This document shows, one piece after another, positions 17,888 through 27,005 of a stretch of 64,000 nt of DNA. The stretch is from Rhodococcus ruber. GTDB lineage: Bacteria > Actinomycetota > Actinomycetes > Mycobacteriales > Mycobacteriaceae. The notes beneath the pieces are model-generated. The model made no database searches, had not been told where the DNA came from, and saw nothing but the letters and a program-made list of their open reading frames with translations. Each line of letters opens with the position of its first letter. Position 1 is the first letter of the stretch. The translations under genes and the position numbers were made by a program. The stretch spans positions 124,001 to 188,000 of the forward strand of contig NZ_JAPWIJ010000009.1 of assembly GCF_027270735.1 (NCBI RefSeq), given 5' to 3'.

Positions 17888-18711
17888 CAGCGGCGCCTCC
17901 AATCGAATCGGTTGAGCGCGAGAGAGATCAGCGAGGTCGAGAGCAGAGCGATCAGCGCCACGATGAGGATCCCGGCGTACATGTCGGCGATGTCGAACCC
18001 GTCGTAGGCAATGGATATGAAGTGGCCCAGACCCTGCGTCGACAGGATGAACTCACTGGCCAATACCGAGATCACGGCGTACGAGAGCCCGAGCTTGAGT
18101 CCGGTCACGATGCTCGGCAACGCGTACGGCAGCAGTACCGATCGGAAGTACTGCCACCGCGTGAGCATCAGTGTGGTGCCGAGCTTGGTGACGATCGGCG
18201 ATACCGAGTTGAAACCGGTGCGGGCGTTCAACGCCACCACACCGAACGCGAAGATCGTGGACAGAATGGCGATCGGAGCCACACCGGCACCGAACAGCAC
18301 CACCATGATCGGGTACAGCGCGAACGTCGGGACGGCGTAATAGACGTTAAGGTACGGCTGAAACGCTCTGTCCCACAACTCGTACCGCCACAGCACGTAG
18401 GCGGCGGCGACACCGAGTACGGAGCTGAGCACAAACGCGAGGACGATGATCCCCAGCGTCCGGCCCAACTCGTCGATCAGGAAGTCAGGGTCGGTCAGCA
18501 GGCTCAGCGACGTCGAGATCATGTCGGTCACCGGAACGATGTCCAGGGGTGATGCGAAGAACCGTGCCGAGATGTCGATGGCCACCAATGCCGCGACGAG
18601 GATGAGCACGGTCCATCCCCATGCGGGGAGACCGAGTTGTCTGGAGGGGGCCGGCCGGATGTATCCGGGGACCACGGAGGCGCGCGTGCTCTCGCGCGTG
18701 GGGGCACTCAT
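17887..18711 (-). CDS. ABC transporter permease, NitT/TauT type, second subunit
   Basis: This 274-residue membrane permease is homologous to the protein encoded at 17066-17887. It has about six membrane segments and a coupling loop near TLMLTRWQYFRSVLLPYALP. The ATG at 18711 overlaps the ATPase stop (ATGA). The N-terminal 30 residues are cytoplasmic and rich in basic residues. It probably pairs with the other permease to form the pore. The transported substrate is unknown. The linked HyuA/HyuB genes point to a cyclic amide or a derived acid. Confidence 0.9.
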   Translation of the reverse strand: MSAPTRESTRASVVPGYIRPAPSRQLGLPAWGWTVLILVAALVAIDISARFFASPLDIVPVTDMISTSLSLLTDPDFLIDELGRTLGIIVLAFVLSSVLGVAAAYVLWRYELWDRAFQPYLNVYYAVPTFALYPIMVVLFGAGVAPIAILSTIFAFGVVALNARTGFNSVSPIVTKLGTTLMLTRWQYFRSVLLPYALPSIVTGLKLGLSYAVISVLASEFILSTQGLGHFISIAYDGFDIADMYAGILIVALIALLSTSLISLALNRFDWRRR

Positions 18712-19517
18712 GGTTCGATGCTCATGGTCTTCTTGGCCTCGTCCCGCAGCCGCGACCAAATGCGTTCGTGCAGAGCCACAGCCTCGGGACTCGCCAGTAC
18801 GTCTTCGGATCGCGGTCGCGGGAGGTCGATGTCTACCTCGTCGATGAATCGGCCGGGCCGCGCACTCATCACCAGTACGCGATCGGACAGCAGTACCGCT
18901 TCCTGGATGCTGTGAGTGATGAACAGGACTCCGCACGTGAGCTTTTCGACGATCTTGAGTAGCTCGTACGACATGACCAGTCGCGTCTGCTCGTCGAGTG
19001 CACCGAACGGCTCGTCCGCGAGAATGAGATCGGGCTCCATGGACAGGCAGCGCGCGATAGCCACACGCTGGCGCATACCGCCGGACAACTGGGTGGGGTA
19101 GTGGTCGCCGAACTTGCTCAGCCCCACGGTGTTCAGCAGCTCGTCGGCGCGTGACCGACGTTCCTTCTTGCCGACGCCGCGGACTTCGAGAGCGAACGCG
19201 ACGTTGTCGCGGACGGTCCGCCAGGGCAGCGTCGCCGATTCCTGGAAGATCACCGCAGTCTTGGACCGAGGGCCGGTCAGTGGTTGGCCGTCGACGTGGA
19301 CGGTGCCGCCGTCGTGGTCCTGTAGGCCGGCGAACACTTCGAGGAGGGTGGACTTACCGCAGCCACTGGGCCCGACGACGGAGACGAATTCGCCTCGGCC
19401 GATGGACAAGTCGATCTCGTGCAGGGCAGTCACATCACCGAAGCGCCGCGATACCGACGAGGCGACGGCGATGGCGGAGGTGGTGTCGGGGCGGGGTCGA
19501 GTCGCTGCGTGAGTCAC
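18708..19517 (-). CDS. ABC transporter ATPase, NitT/TauT (SsuB-like) type
   Basis: This 269-residue ATPase energises the importer. It has Walker A GPSGCGKST, the signature LSGGMRQRVAIARCL, Walker B LILADEPFGALDEQ and the switch histidine in FITHSIQEA. I chose a GTG start at 19517 because AAAAGG lies 7 nt upstream and it follows the binding-protein stop by 31 nt. An ATG at 19574 would overlap the binding-protein gene by 26 nt and add 19 residues of atypical sequence. Confidence 0.88.
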   Translation of the reverse strand: MTHAATRPRPDTTSAIAVASSVSRRFGDVTALHEIDLSIGRGEFVSVVGPSGCGKSTLLEVFAGLQDHDGGTVHVDGQPLTGPRSKTAVIFQESATLPWRTVRDNVAFALEVRGVGKKERRSRADELLNTVGLSKFGDHYPTQLSGGMRQRVAIARCLSMEPDLILADEPFGALDEQTRLVMSYELLKIVEKLTCGVLFITHSIQEAVLLSDRVLVMSARPGRFIDEVDIDLPRPRSEDVLASPEAVALHERIWSRLRDEAKKTMSIEP

Positions 19518-19548
19518 GTCGATACCTTTTGGTGGTGGGAAATTTCGG

Positions 19549-20565
19549 TCAGGAGTCGCAGTCGCCGGGGACATCGTTCTCGACTCCTTCGGCGAGGAAC
19601 TCCGGGTCGAACAGAGTGCAGAAATTGGGTACGCGATCGCTCCCCGACGCTTCCACGCCGTCCTGGGCGGATTCGACGGACGCTGTGTCGAAGCCGCCGC
19701 CCCAGGTGCCGACCGAGGACGCGCGTTCGACCACCGCGGTGGCCGACTCGACGTCGAATCCCGTGTACGCCGCGTAGATCTCTGCGGCGGCAACAGGATC
19801 GGCCTTGATGGATGCGACCGCCTCGGTGTAGCCGGCATTGATCGCGCGCACGACGCCGGGATTACTCGCGGCGTAATCCTTGGTCGTGGTGATCGTCGAC
19901 TGCAGGAACCGCGACATGTAATCGGGGCTGCTGACGATCAGCTTGAAGTCCTCGGGTCGCTGTTCGGCGACAATGGAGGGGACGAGGGCAATATCGACGT
20001 TGCCTGCTTCGAGCAGTGCAAACCCCTCGCCGATTCCGCCAGAGGCAACCCGCTCGATTCGGCTCGGGTCGACGCCTGCAACGGAGGGAAGCAGACGCGT
20101 CAGAGCATCGGACGCCGAGTTGGGCCGGGTGTAAGCCCAGCGGCGGACGTCCTCGATGGAATTGATGTCGGTGTTGGAGGCGAGCGCGTAGAAATTCATC
20201 GGGTACGGCCCCTGCGTGCCACCGCCGACGATGCGCAGTTCGGAACCGGCCGCGTCCGCCTGCACGATCGACGGGTAGCTGACCTCACCGATGGGGATGT
20301 TGCCGTCGAGCAGTGTGCGCATCGTCGCGCTGCCGCCCTTGCCCGGCACGATGTTCTCCACGATCACGCCGTGCTTCTCGAACAGTCCCTGCTTCTGCGC
20401 GACAAGCCAAGGGATGCTGTAGATTTCGGCCGCTGCCGAGACGGTGACGTCGATCGTGACCGGGTTGGCCGGGTCCGCGTCGGGGCCGGGATCCGATCCG
20501 CATGCCACCAGCGCGCCGGATAGCGCCACTGCTGTCATGATCGAGGTGATTCGGCGTAAATGCAT
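19549..20565 (-). CDS. ABC transporter substrate-binding lipoprotein, NitT/TauT type
   Basis: This 338-residue binding protein delivers ligand to the permeases. It has a lipoprotein signal (MTAVALSGALVAC, lipobox LVAC, cysteine near residue 22), so it is anchored to the outer face of the membrane. The mature region has the family opening VTIDVTVSAAAEIYSIPWLV and the GLFEKHGVIVENI motif of sulfonate, nitrate and taurine-type proteins. It is the first gene of the importer operon. A palindrome matching one upstream of the CoA operon lies about 100 nt before its start. Confidence 0.9.
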   Translation of the reverse strand: MHLRRITSIMTAVALSGALVACGSDPGPDADPANPVTIDVTVSAAAEIYSIPWLVAQKQGLFEKHGVIVENIVPGKGGSATMRTLLDGNIPIGEVSYPSIVQADAAGSELRIVGGGTQGPYPMNFYALASNTDINSIEDVRRWAYTRPNSASDALTRLLPSVAGVDPSRIERVASGGIGEGFALLEAGNVDIALVPSIVAEQRPEDFKLIVSSPDYMSRFLQSTITTTKDYAASNPGVVRAINAGYTEAVASIKADPVAAAEIYAAYTGFDVESATAVVERASSVGTWGGGFDTASVESAQDGVEASGSDRVPNFCTLFDPEFLAEGVENDVPGDCDS

Positions 20566-20666
20566 CTGCGTCCTCGCTTGCTGATCGGCGTGACGATGCC
20601 GAAGTGGGAGTGTCGGCTGTCGCAGGCCCACACGTAGTGAGACGTACGTAACAGCTGCTGACCACT

Positions 20667-20684
20667 TAAACATAAGATGTTTTA
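20667..20684. promoter_or_regulatory. GntR-type operator candidate upstream of the importer operon
   Basis: TAAACATAAGATGTTTTA contains the perfect palindrome AAACAT-AAG-ATGTTT at 20668-20682. The same arms with a CTG spacer occur at 26947-26961 upstream of the MaoC operon, and a degenerate copy lies at the end of the GntR gene. The site is about 100 nt upstream of the binding-protein start. It is probably the operator of the FadR-type regulator at 26140-26874. Confidence 0.65.
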
Positions 20685-20740
20685 GGCGTCAAGGTGAGGT
20701 AAATACGGACAATGCCCGCCGATTGACCGCGCAGCGCGGT

Positions 20741-22000
20741 TTAAAGATCAGATGTATACGGTGGTGTCGCCCGATGCCAGTCGGTCACCGACTGATAGCG
20801 CTCACCCACGCCGAACAGTGCACCCTCACGGTGCGCAGCAGCGGTCAGCTGCGCCCCCACCGGCGTGCCCGAGGATGGGTGGAAGCCGACCGGTAGAGCC
20901 AGCGTCGGGCCGTCGTGCAACGACCACGGGTACGTGAATTGTCCCATCCGGCGTGAGAGCGCGACCACGTCGTCACCCCCGTCCCTCGGGGGAACGTCGA
21001 CAGGCATGGCCGGGGTCAGCACCGCGTCGACACTCTCGAACGTGGCGGTCATGGCCTGACGGAACAGATCGCGGCCGGTGAATGCACGGGCACGGTCGGA
21101 CTCGGAGATGCTCAGGCCCAACGCTATTCGCTCATAGGTCGCGGGCTGGAAACGAGAAGGCTCGGCGTCGAGCCGGTACCGATGGCGGCGAGCGAGGTCG
21201 CTGTAGACGATCGTGTAGACGATATCCTGGGCATCTGAGGCATGCCCCAGCTCGATGGGGACGATCTCGTACCCCAGGTCGGTGAGCGTGCGCACCGCGG
21301 CTGCGACGGTCTGCGCGACGCCCGGATCCACGTCCGCGGTGAGGAACACGGTCGGGACACCGATACGCGTGACGGCTGATGGTTCGGACGGGCTGGGGGA
21401 CAGGACGTCGAACAGAGCCTTGACTTCCACGACCGACCGCGCCATCGGCCCGACGGTGTCGAATTGCTCGCTCACCGGGAACACGCCGTCGTTGCTGATC
21501 GATCCCCAACTCGGGCGTAGACCGGTGATCCCGCATGCCGCGGCGGGGAGGCGCACCGACCCGCCGGTGTCGGTGCCCAGGGACGCGTCGACCAATCCAG
21601 CGGCGACGGCAATCCCGGAGCCGCCACTCGATCCACCGGGGACGCGCGCGCGATTCCACGGGTTGTACGACGGGCCGGCGGCCGAGTTCTGCGAGGTGAC
21701 GCCGACGGCGAACTCGGCCATGTTCAGTTTCGCGATCACCGACCCGCCTGCGCGTCGCAGACGGGTGACGACCTCGGCGTCCGACGCGGCGACGTTGTGC
21801 TCGAAGAACTCCGACGCGCAGGTGGTCTCGACGCCGGCCACGTCGATGTTGTCCTTGACGCCGATACGCAGGCCGGACAGGGGCCCCGGGGTGTCGTTCC
21901 GGTCGTCGATCCACCGGACGACACCGCCGAAGGTCCCGTCCTCGATCAGGCTGCGCTCCGGGCACGCAGCTCGGCCGTCGCGTCCTCGTCGACCGTCCAC
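20741..22000 (-). CDS. Amidase-signature hydrolase linked to hyuAB
   Basis: This 419-residue amidase-signature enzyme has K49 (VKDN), cis-serine S124 (GGSSGG) and nucleophile S148 (TDTGGSVRLP). The GTG at 22000 overlaps the end of hyuB by 55 nt and lacks a good ribosome site. No better in-frame start is visible before the conserved region, so the N-terminus is uncertain. It is short compared with the other two amidases here. As the third gene after hyuA and hyuB, it probably removes an amide or carbamoyl group from the ring-opened product. Confidence 0.85.
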   Translation of the reverse strand: MDGRRGRDGRAACPERSLIEDGTFGGVVRWIDDRNDTPGPLSGLRIGVKDNIDVAGVETTCASEFFEHNVAASDAEVVTRLRRAGGSVIAKLNMAEFAVGVTSQNSAAGPSYNPWNRARVPGGSSGGSGIAVAAGLVDASLGTDTGGSVRLPAAACGITGLRPSWGSISNDGVFPVSEQFDTVGPMARSVVEVKALFDVLSPSPSEPSAVTRIGVPTVFLTADVDPGVAQTVAAAVRTLTDLGYEIVPIELGHASDAQDIVYTIVYSDLARRHRYRLDAEPSRFQPATYERIALGLSISESDRARAFTGRDLFRQAMTATFESVDAVLTPAMPVDVPPRDGGDDVVALSRRMGQFTYPWSLHDGPTLALPVGFHPSSGTPVGAQLTAAAHREGALFGVGERYQSVTDWHRATPPYTSDL

Positions 22001-23763
22001 GAATCGGTGTTCACGACCACACCGTAGTCGCGTCGAGCATCGTCCTCGGTGAGGTACTCGTCCCAGACGTCGCTGAGCACCTGGAAAGGATCACGCTCGA
22101 ACGGATTTCCGAATCCACCGCCCGAGGGCAGTTTGATCTCCAGCGTCTCACCGGAACGAATCGTCTCCTGAGTGACTTTGGAGTACAACACTTCCTCGCG
22201 GTCGGTCCCGACGTTCCTGGTGAACGAGCCGGACACCCCGTTGTGGCCACCGAGGGCTCCGGCCGGCGGATCCGACCGGTTGTCGGCCTCGGACCCGAGG
22301 AACGTATCGGTCTCCATCAACCACTTGCGCACACTGCCGATACCGCCGCGCCACTTCCCTGGCGCGGGTGCCTCGTCGCGCAGCTCGTACCGCAACGCGC
22401 GCATGGCGTGGTTGAGCTCGAGCTCTTCGATGGGGTTGTTGCGGGTGTTGGCCATCAGGGCGTCGACGGCGTCCATACCGTCCTTGCCGTTGCGGCCGCC
22501 GTACGATCCCTCGTTGATTTCGATGTAGACCCAATAGGATTCGCCGTCCGGAGCGATTCCGGAGTAGGCGATGGCGCACAGAGCGGCGGACGAGCCGGCG
22601 ATCGCGTGATCCGGAAGCACCGGGGCCAGAGCGAGATTGATCGAGTCGAACACACGGTTCACCTGCGAGAACCGCGCGAAACATGATGCGGGGAAGTCCG
22701 GGTTGAAGATCGTCCCCTCGGGAGCATAGGCCTTGACGGGTCGGAAGCACCCGTCGTTCTGCGGAACGAATTCCTCGGTGAGGTCCTCATCGAGCAGAAT
22801 CGTACGAATGGCCGAGACGGCCACAGGGAGAACCGAACCCTCGAACGGGACGTTGAACGCGGTGGGGACCTGGCTGTTCGAGCCGGTGAGGTCGATGAGA
22901 ATGTCCTCGCCCTCGACCTGCACCCGAACGGCGACCTTGAGCGGTTCGTCGCGGTTCTTACCGTCGTCGTCGAGGTATCCGATGGGTGCGGTGTAGCTGC
23001 CGTCGGGAATCTCGCGAATCTTTTTGCGCAGCATGGATTCGGAGTAGTCCATCCAGCGTTCGCCCGCGCTCATGACGGTGTCGAGGCCGTACTTCTCGAG
23101 CAGCTCGGTGAATCGCTTCTCGCCTATTCGCGAGCACGCGATCAGTGCTTCGAGGTCGCCGCGGTTCTGCTCGGGCGTACGAACGTTGTCGAGAATGTGC
23201 TGGATCAGGTAGTCGTTGCGGACCCCGGCCTCGTAGATCTTCATCGAGTCCATCAGCTTGCCCTCGGCCCACACGTCGACGACGTCCATGCACAGGCCGG
23301 GGAAGTTGCCGCCGACGTCGGACACGTGACCGGTACACCCGGCGAAGCCGATGTGCTCGCCCTGCCAGAAGATCGGGATGATCACGCCGTAATCGGGGGA
23401 ATGGGCCGCTCCGTGGTACGGATGGTTGTGCAGCACCACGTCTCCGGGCTTGTACGTTCCGGCGAGGCGACGGTTGACCCCTTTGATGTAGGCGGGAATC
23501 GAACCACAGTGCATCGGAGTCGAATCCGATTCACACAGCTCACGTCCGTTGATGTCGAAGATGCCCGCGCCGAGGTCCTCGGACTCTCGGATGAGCGACG
23601 AGTACGCCATGCGGTAGAGCACCTGGGCCATCTCCTTGGCCATCGACTGCAGGGCTCCGCCGATGACGCGCAGCGTGATGGGATCGACCTCGACGTCGTT
23701 CCAGGTTCGAGTGGATTCGCCCGCCAGTGACACTCCGGTGGTGGGCATCAGCGCCTTGCTCAT
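21946..23763 (-). CDS. hyuB: Hydantoinase/oxoprolinase beta subunit (HyuB family)
   Basis: This 605-residue protein is the hydantoinase B/oxoprolinase half of an ATP-dependent cyclic amidase. It shows the family start (VDPITLRVIGGALQSMAKEM), the HNHPYHGAAHSPDYGVIIP region and a GSGG-like C-terminus (LPSGGGFGNPFERDP). Its ATG overlaps the hyuA stop (ATGA), so the subunits are translationally coupled. The HyuAB family includes N-methylhydantoinase, 5-oxoprolinase, caprolactamase and acetophenone carboxylase. The true ring substrate here cannot be read from sequence. Confidence 0.92.
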   Translation of the reverse strand: MSKALMPTTGVSLAGESTRTWNDVEVDPITLRVIGGALQSMAKEMAQVLYRMAYSSLIRESEDLGAGIFDINGRELCESDSTPMHCGSIPAYIKGVNRRLAGTYKPGDVVLHNHPYHGAAHSPDYGVIIPIFWQGEHIGFAGCTGHVSDVGGNFPGLCMDVVDVWAEGKLMDSMKIYEAGVRNDYLIQHILDNVRTPEQNRGDLEALIACSRIGEKRFTELLEKYGLDTVMSAGERWMDYSESMLRKKIREIPDGSYTAPIGYLDDDGKNRDEPLKVAVRVQVEGEDILIDLTGSNSQVPTAFNVPFEGSVLPVAVSAIRTILLDEDLTEEFVPQNDGCFRPVKAYAPEGTIFNPDFPASCFARFSQVNRVFDSINLALAPVLPDHAIAGSSAALCAIAYSGIAPDGESYWVYIEINEGSYGGRNGKDGMDAVDALMANTRNNPIEELELNHAMRALRYELRDEAPAPGKWRGGIGSVRKWLMETDTFLGSEADNRSDPPAGALGGHNGVSGSFTRNVGTDREEVLYSKVTQETIRSGETLEIKLPSGGGFGNPFERDPFQVLSDVWDEYLTEDDARRDYGVVVNTDSWTVDEDATAELRARSAA

Positions 23764-25841
23764 GCGGGGTTCCTCTCGATGATGATGTGGCCGACGGCGT
23801 CGACGGTGGCGTGCTGGTTCATGCCGATGATCGTGGTGGAATCGAACTGCTCGACGATCGCTGGACCGTCGATCTCGTTGTTCGCCAACAACAACGACCG
23901 CTCGTAGACCGGGGTGTCCACCCACTGCGGCGCGCACGTCTCGTCCTGCCAGAACAGTGCGTTGGTGGTCGTCTTGATCGCGGCGGAGGAGTCGGCGGTG
24001 CCCACGGCGATGTCGGCGATCTGTACGTGCGGGACCGCACCCACGCCGGTGACGCGGACGTTGATCAGCTGCACGGGCTTGTCGTCGAACCGCTGTGAGT
24101 AGGTGCGGCCGTGCACTTCGTGGAACGCCTCCGCGACGGTCTTGACCCACACGTCGTCGATCTCGCCGTCCGGCGCAGCGACGCGCAATTCGTAGCCCTG
24201 GCCGACGTAACGGCAGTCGACGCTGCGTTCGAGCGAAATGTTCTCGGCCGCAACACCGTCCTTCTCGAGCTGTGCGACGGCGAGGGCAGACAGGCGCTCG
24301 ACCTGCTCCTGCAGGAGTTCGATGTTCGGGTCGGCAGACGACGTCCACACCGTCGTCGGCTCCTCGTAGCGGATGTCGGTGGTGAGCAGCCCGACGGCGG
24401 AGGTGATGCCGGGGTGACCGGGCACGATCACCCGCGGGATACCGAGTTGGTCGGCGATCTGCCAGGCGAACAGCGGCCCCGCGCCGCCTTCGGCGATCAG
24501 TGAGAAGTCGCGTGGGTCATAGCCTTTGCGCACCGAGTGCAGGCTGATCGCCTCGGTCATGGAATGGGCGAGGATCTTGAAGATGCCCATCGCGGCGTCG
24601 TCGAGTGGGGTGTCGAGTTTGTCGGCAATGTGAGTCTGAATCGCCTCGCGTGCCAGCTCGGGCTTGACCTCCATGGTTCCGGACAGGAAGCTCTTCTCGC
24701 GCAGCCATCCCATCATCACCATGGCGTCGGTGGAGGTCGGTTCGGTGCCGCCGTGTCCGTAACAGGCGGGTCCGGGTACGGCACCCGCACTGCGTGGTCC
24801 GACGCGGAACATGCCGCCGTCGTCGACCACGGCGATGGAGCCGCCTCCGGCACCGATGGTGTCGACCTCGGCCATGGGCACCATCGCGTGATAGTCACCG
24901 ATTCGGGTGTCGAGCAGATGCTTCATCCGCAGCGCGCCGTCCGGGGCCACGCCGACATCCGCGGAGGTGCCGCCGACATCGAGAGTGATGACGCTGGGGT
25001 ACCCGGAGGCCTTACCGATGGCGCAGCCACCGAGCAGCCCGGCGACCACACCGCTGGTCAGGAGTGAGACGGGGATTTCGCTGGCGCTGCGCGAGGTCAC
25101 GAGTCCGCCGGCGGACGTCATCAGATGCACGTCCTCGCCGACCTGCGCCGCCTTGGCTTTACCGGCGAGGTTCTCGATGTACTTGGAGGTCTTCGGTCCG
25201 ATGAAAGCGTTGAGCGCTGCGGTCGAAAAGCGTTCGTACTCGCGGTATTGCGGAGCCACCTCGCTGGACAGGGAGATGAAGACGCCCGGAAACTCCTCCT
25301 CGATGATGGCTCTGACCCGCTGCTCGTGCGTGGGGTTGCGGTACGCGTGCAGGAACGCGACGGCGATGGCCTGTACGCCTCGCTCACGCAACAGTCGAAC
25401 CTGTTCGCGCACAGCATCTTCGTCGAGCGGGGTCAGAACATTTCCTGCGGCGTCGATTCGTTCCGGGACCACCCGCCGGTTGCGTCGCGGCACGAGCTGC
25501 CACTTCTGCCACGGAAGATCCTGGTAGTTCGAGTAATTGAGAGGACGCTTCTTACGCGCGATGTGCAGCAGGTCGCGGAAGCCCTCGGTGGTGATCATGC
25601 CGACGTCGCAGCCGTTGTGCTCGAGCACGATGTTGGTGGCCACGGTGGTGCCGTGGAAGAACATGTCGATTTCGGACGGGTCGATCCCGGCACGTTCGGC
25701 GAGAACCTTGATGCCGTCCATCGTGCCGATCGAGGGGTCGTGATTGGTGGACGGGGTCTTGTGCACGACGACCGTGCCGTCGTCGTCCCACAGGACGAGG
25801 TCGGTGAACGTGCCGCCGACGTCGACTCCAATGCGTTTCAT
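23760..25841 (-). CDS. hyuA: Hydantoinase/oxoprolinase alpha subunit (HyuA family)
   Basis: This 693-residue protein is the ATP-binding partner of HyuB. It has the N-terminal family motif GVDVGGTFTDLVLWDDDG, HGTTVATN, and the actin-like phosphate loop LDVGGTSADVGV near the middle. The ATG at 25841 is followed directly by that N-terminal motif, so an upstream extension was discarded. It is the first gene of the hyuA-hyuB-amidase operon and is divergent from the GntR gene, with a 298-nt shared control region. Confidence 0.92.
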   Translation of the reverse strand: MKRIGVDVGGTFTDLVLWDDDGTVVVHKTPSTNHDPSIGTMDGIKVLAERAGIDPSEIDMFFHGTTVATNIVLEHNGCDVGMITTEGFRDLLHIARKKRPLNYSNYQDLPWQKWQLVPRRNRRVVPERIDAAGNVLTPLDEDAVREQVRLLRERGVQAIAVAFLHAYRNPTHEQRVRAIIEEEFPGVFISLSSEVAPQYREYERFSTAALNAFIGPKTSKYIENLAGKAKAAQVGEDVHLMTSAGGLVTSRSASEIPVSLLTSGVVAGLLGGCAIGKASGYPSVITLDVGGTSADVGVAPDGALRMKHLLDTRIGDYHAMVPMAEVDTIGAGGGSIAVVDDGGMFRVGPRSAGAVPGPACYGHGGTEPTSTDAMVMMGWLREKSFLSGTMEVKPELAREAIQTHIADKLDTPLDDAAMGIFKILAHSMTEAISLHSVRKGYDPRDFSLIAEGGAGPLFAWQIADQLGIPRVIVPGHPGITSAVGLLTTDIRYEEPTTVWTSSADPNIELLQEQVERLSALAVAQLEKDGVAAENISLERSVDCRYVGQGYELRVAAPDGEIDDVWVKTVAEAFHEVHGRTYSQRFDDKPVQLINVRVTGVGAVPHVQIADIAVGTADSSAAIKTTTNALFWQDETCAPQWVDTPVYERSLLLANNEIDGPAIVEQFDSTTIIGMNQHATVDAVGHIIIERNPA

Positions 25842-26139
25842 GCTGCGTCCGTTCTGTCGGTGCCCGAGGGGAGCGGGAAGGCGTGCTCCGCGTGTCCTAC
25901 GAAGTCGTGGGGTCACTGCTGAGGTGACATGAGTCATAGTGCTGATGATCGACGGGAAAAGCAATACCTCTGACGTATTGCGTCGACTTTGTCCAGATAT
26001 CCAGTCTCGCCCTTGTCGATATCGGTGTTTTCCTACGAAAGAGCGGATGTATCGAGGGTTGCGATCCCTGCATCTCTGAGCATCGGCCAGGCTAAGCTCG
26101 AGCCGACCAGTACCCGTCGTCGACAACTAGGGGGCAGAA
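25842..26139. promoter_or_regulatory. Divergent control region between hyuA and the GntR gene
   Basis: This 298-nt region has no convincing gene. It contains CAATACCTCTGACGTATTG at 25962-25980, which has perfect 6-bp arms and a 7-nt spacer. That element differs from the AAACAT-N3-ATGTTT palindrome found at the other promoters of this region. A ribosome site (AGGGGG) precedes the GntR GTG start. Confidence 0.5.
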
Positions 26140-26874
26140 GTGGCTCAATCGGCTCCGCTCAAGGCGACCGCCAAGAGTGTCCCCGCGTATGCGGTTCTCG
26201 CCGGCCATCTGCGCAGCCGCATCCTCTCCGGTGAGCTGCAACCAGGGGAGCGGCTCCCCGGCGAAGCCGAGCTCACCGCCGAATTCGGCGTCGGGCGCAG
26301 CACCATTCGGGAAGCCCTCCGATCCCTGGCCAGTCAGAATCTGATCGAGACGACCCGGGGAGTGACCGGGGGAAGCTTCGTTGCCGTCCCCAGCGTCGGG
26401 CACATCAGCGAGCACCTGGAAACAGGTGTCGCACTGATGGCCGCCGCCGAGACCGTCACGGTCGACCAGCTCATGGAAGTGCGCAACCTGATGGAGGTTC
26501 CGGCCGCAGGCATCGCTGCGTTCCGCCGCACCGACGAGCATCTCGAGCAGCTCAACGAGACCATCTTCGACCCCAACCAAGTGCAGGGGCCCGAAACCTT
26601 CGCCAAGAACCAGGAATTTCACCTCGTCTTGCTGCGCGCAGCCCACAACCCCCTGCTCGAGCTCATCACCGCACCTGTCTTCCGTGTCCTGTCCGGCCGC
26701 TTCGGCCGCGACCACGCACCTGAGGGCTTCTGGCAGTGCGTCGACAGCGACCACCGGGGACTGCTCGACGTGGTGGAGGCCGGTGACTCGATGGCTGCCA
26801 TGGATCTCATGCGCAAGCATCTCGATCACCTCGGTGACTCGTACCGACAGATGGATCGACTCCGCAACCCGTAA
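26140..26874 (+). CDS. FadR-subfamily GntR transcriptional regulator
   Basis: This 244-residue regulator has an N-terminal winged helix-turn-helix (residues about 20-85; PGERLPGEAELTAEFGVGRS, then TIREALRSL) and an all-helical FCD ligand-binding domain with conserved acidic and histidine positions (NQEFHLVLL and DHRGLLD). Such FCD proteins sense organic acids or acyl compounds and usually repress catabolic genes. The GTG start has an AGGGGG ribosome site. Its stop codon lies within a degenerate copy of the palindrome seen at the promoters of the importer and MaoC operons, which suggests autoregulation or local operon control. Confidence 0.9.
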   Translation: MAQSAPLKATAKSVPAYAVLAGHLRSRILSGELQPGERLPGEAELTAEFGVGRSTIREALRSLASQNLIETTRGVTGGSFVAVPSVGHISEHLETGVALMAAAETVTVDQLMEVRNLMEVPAAGIAAFRRTDEHLEQLNETIFDPNQVQGPETFAKNQEFHLVLLRAAHNPLLELITAPVFRVLSGRFGRDHAPEGFWQCVDSDHRGLLDVVEAGDSMAAMDLMRKHLDHLGDSYRQMDRLRNP

Positions 26875-26888
26875 ACATCTGCTCTTTA
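26872..26888. promoter_or_regulatory. Degenerate copy of the AAACAT-N3-ATGTTT palindrome
   Basis: TAAACATCTGCTCTTTA keeps the left arm and spacer of the site at 26946-26962, with two changes in the right arm. Its first three bases are the GntR stop codon. It lies 74 nt from the perfect copy, so the two may be bound cooperatively. Confidence 0.45.
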
Positions 26889-26945
26889 TCGAGTCGATTC
26901 CGGTGAAGTCTGCCGATTACCGGTTTTCGCGAACCCTTGACGCCG

Positions 26946-26962
26946 TAAACATCTGATGTTTA
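26946..26962. promoter_or_regulatory. GntR-type operator candidate upstream of the MaoC operon
   Basis: TAAACATCTGATGTTTA is a perfect palindrome with 8-bp arms around a single central base. It lies 43 nt before the MaoC-gene start. Its core AAACAT-N3-ATGTTT matches the site upstream of the importer operon at 20668-20682, which links the two operons under one regulator, probably the adjacent GntR protein. Confidence 0.7.
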
Positions 26963-27005
26963 TGGTCTAGGTAAGGCACTCGCCAAACCGACACGAGGAG
27001 ACACG

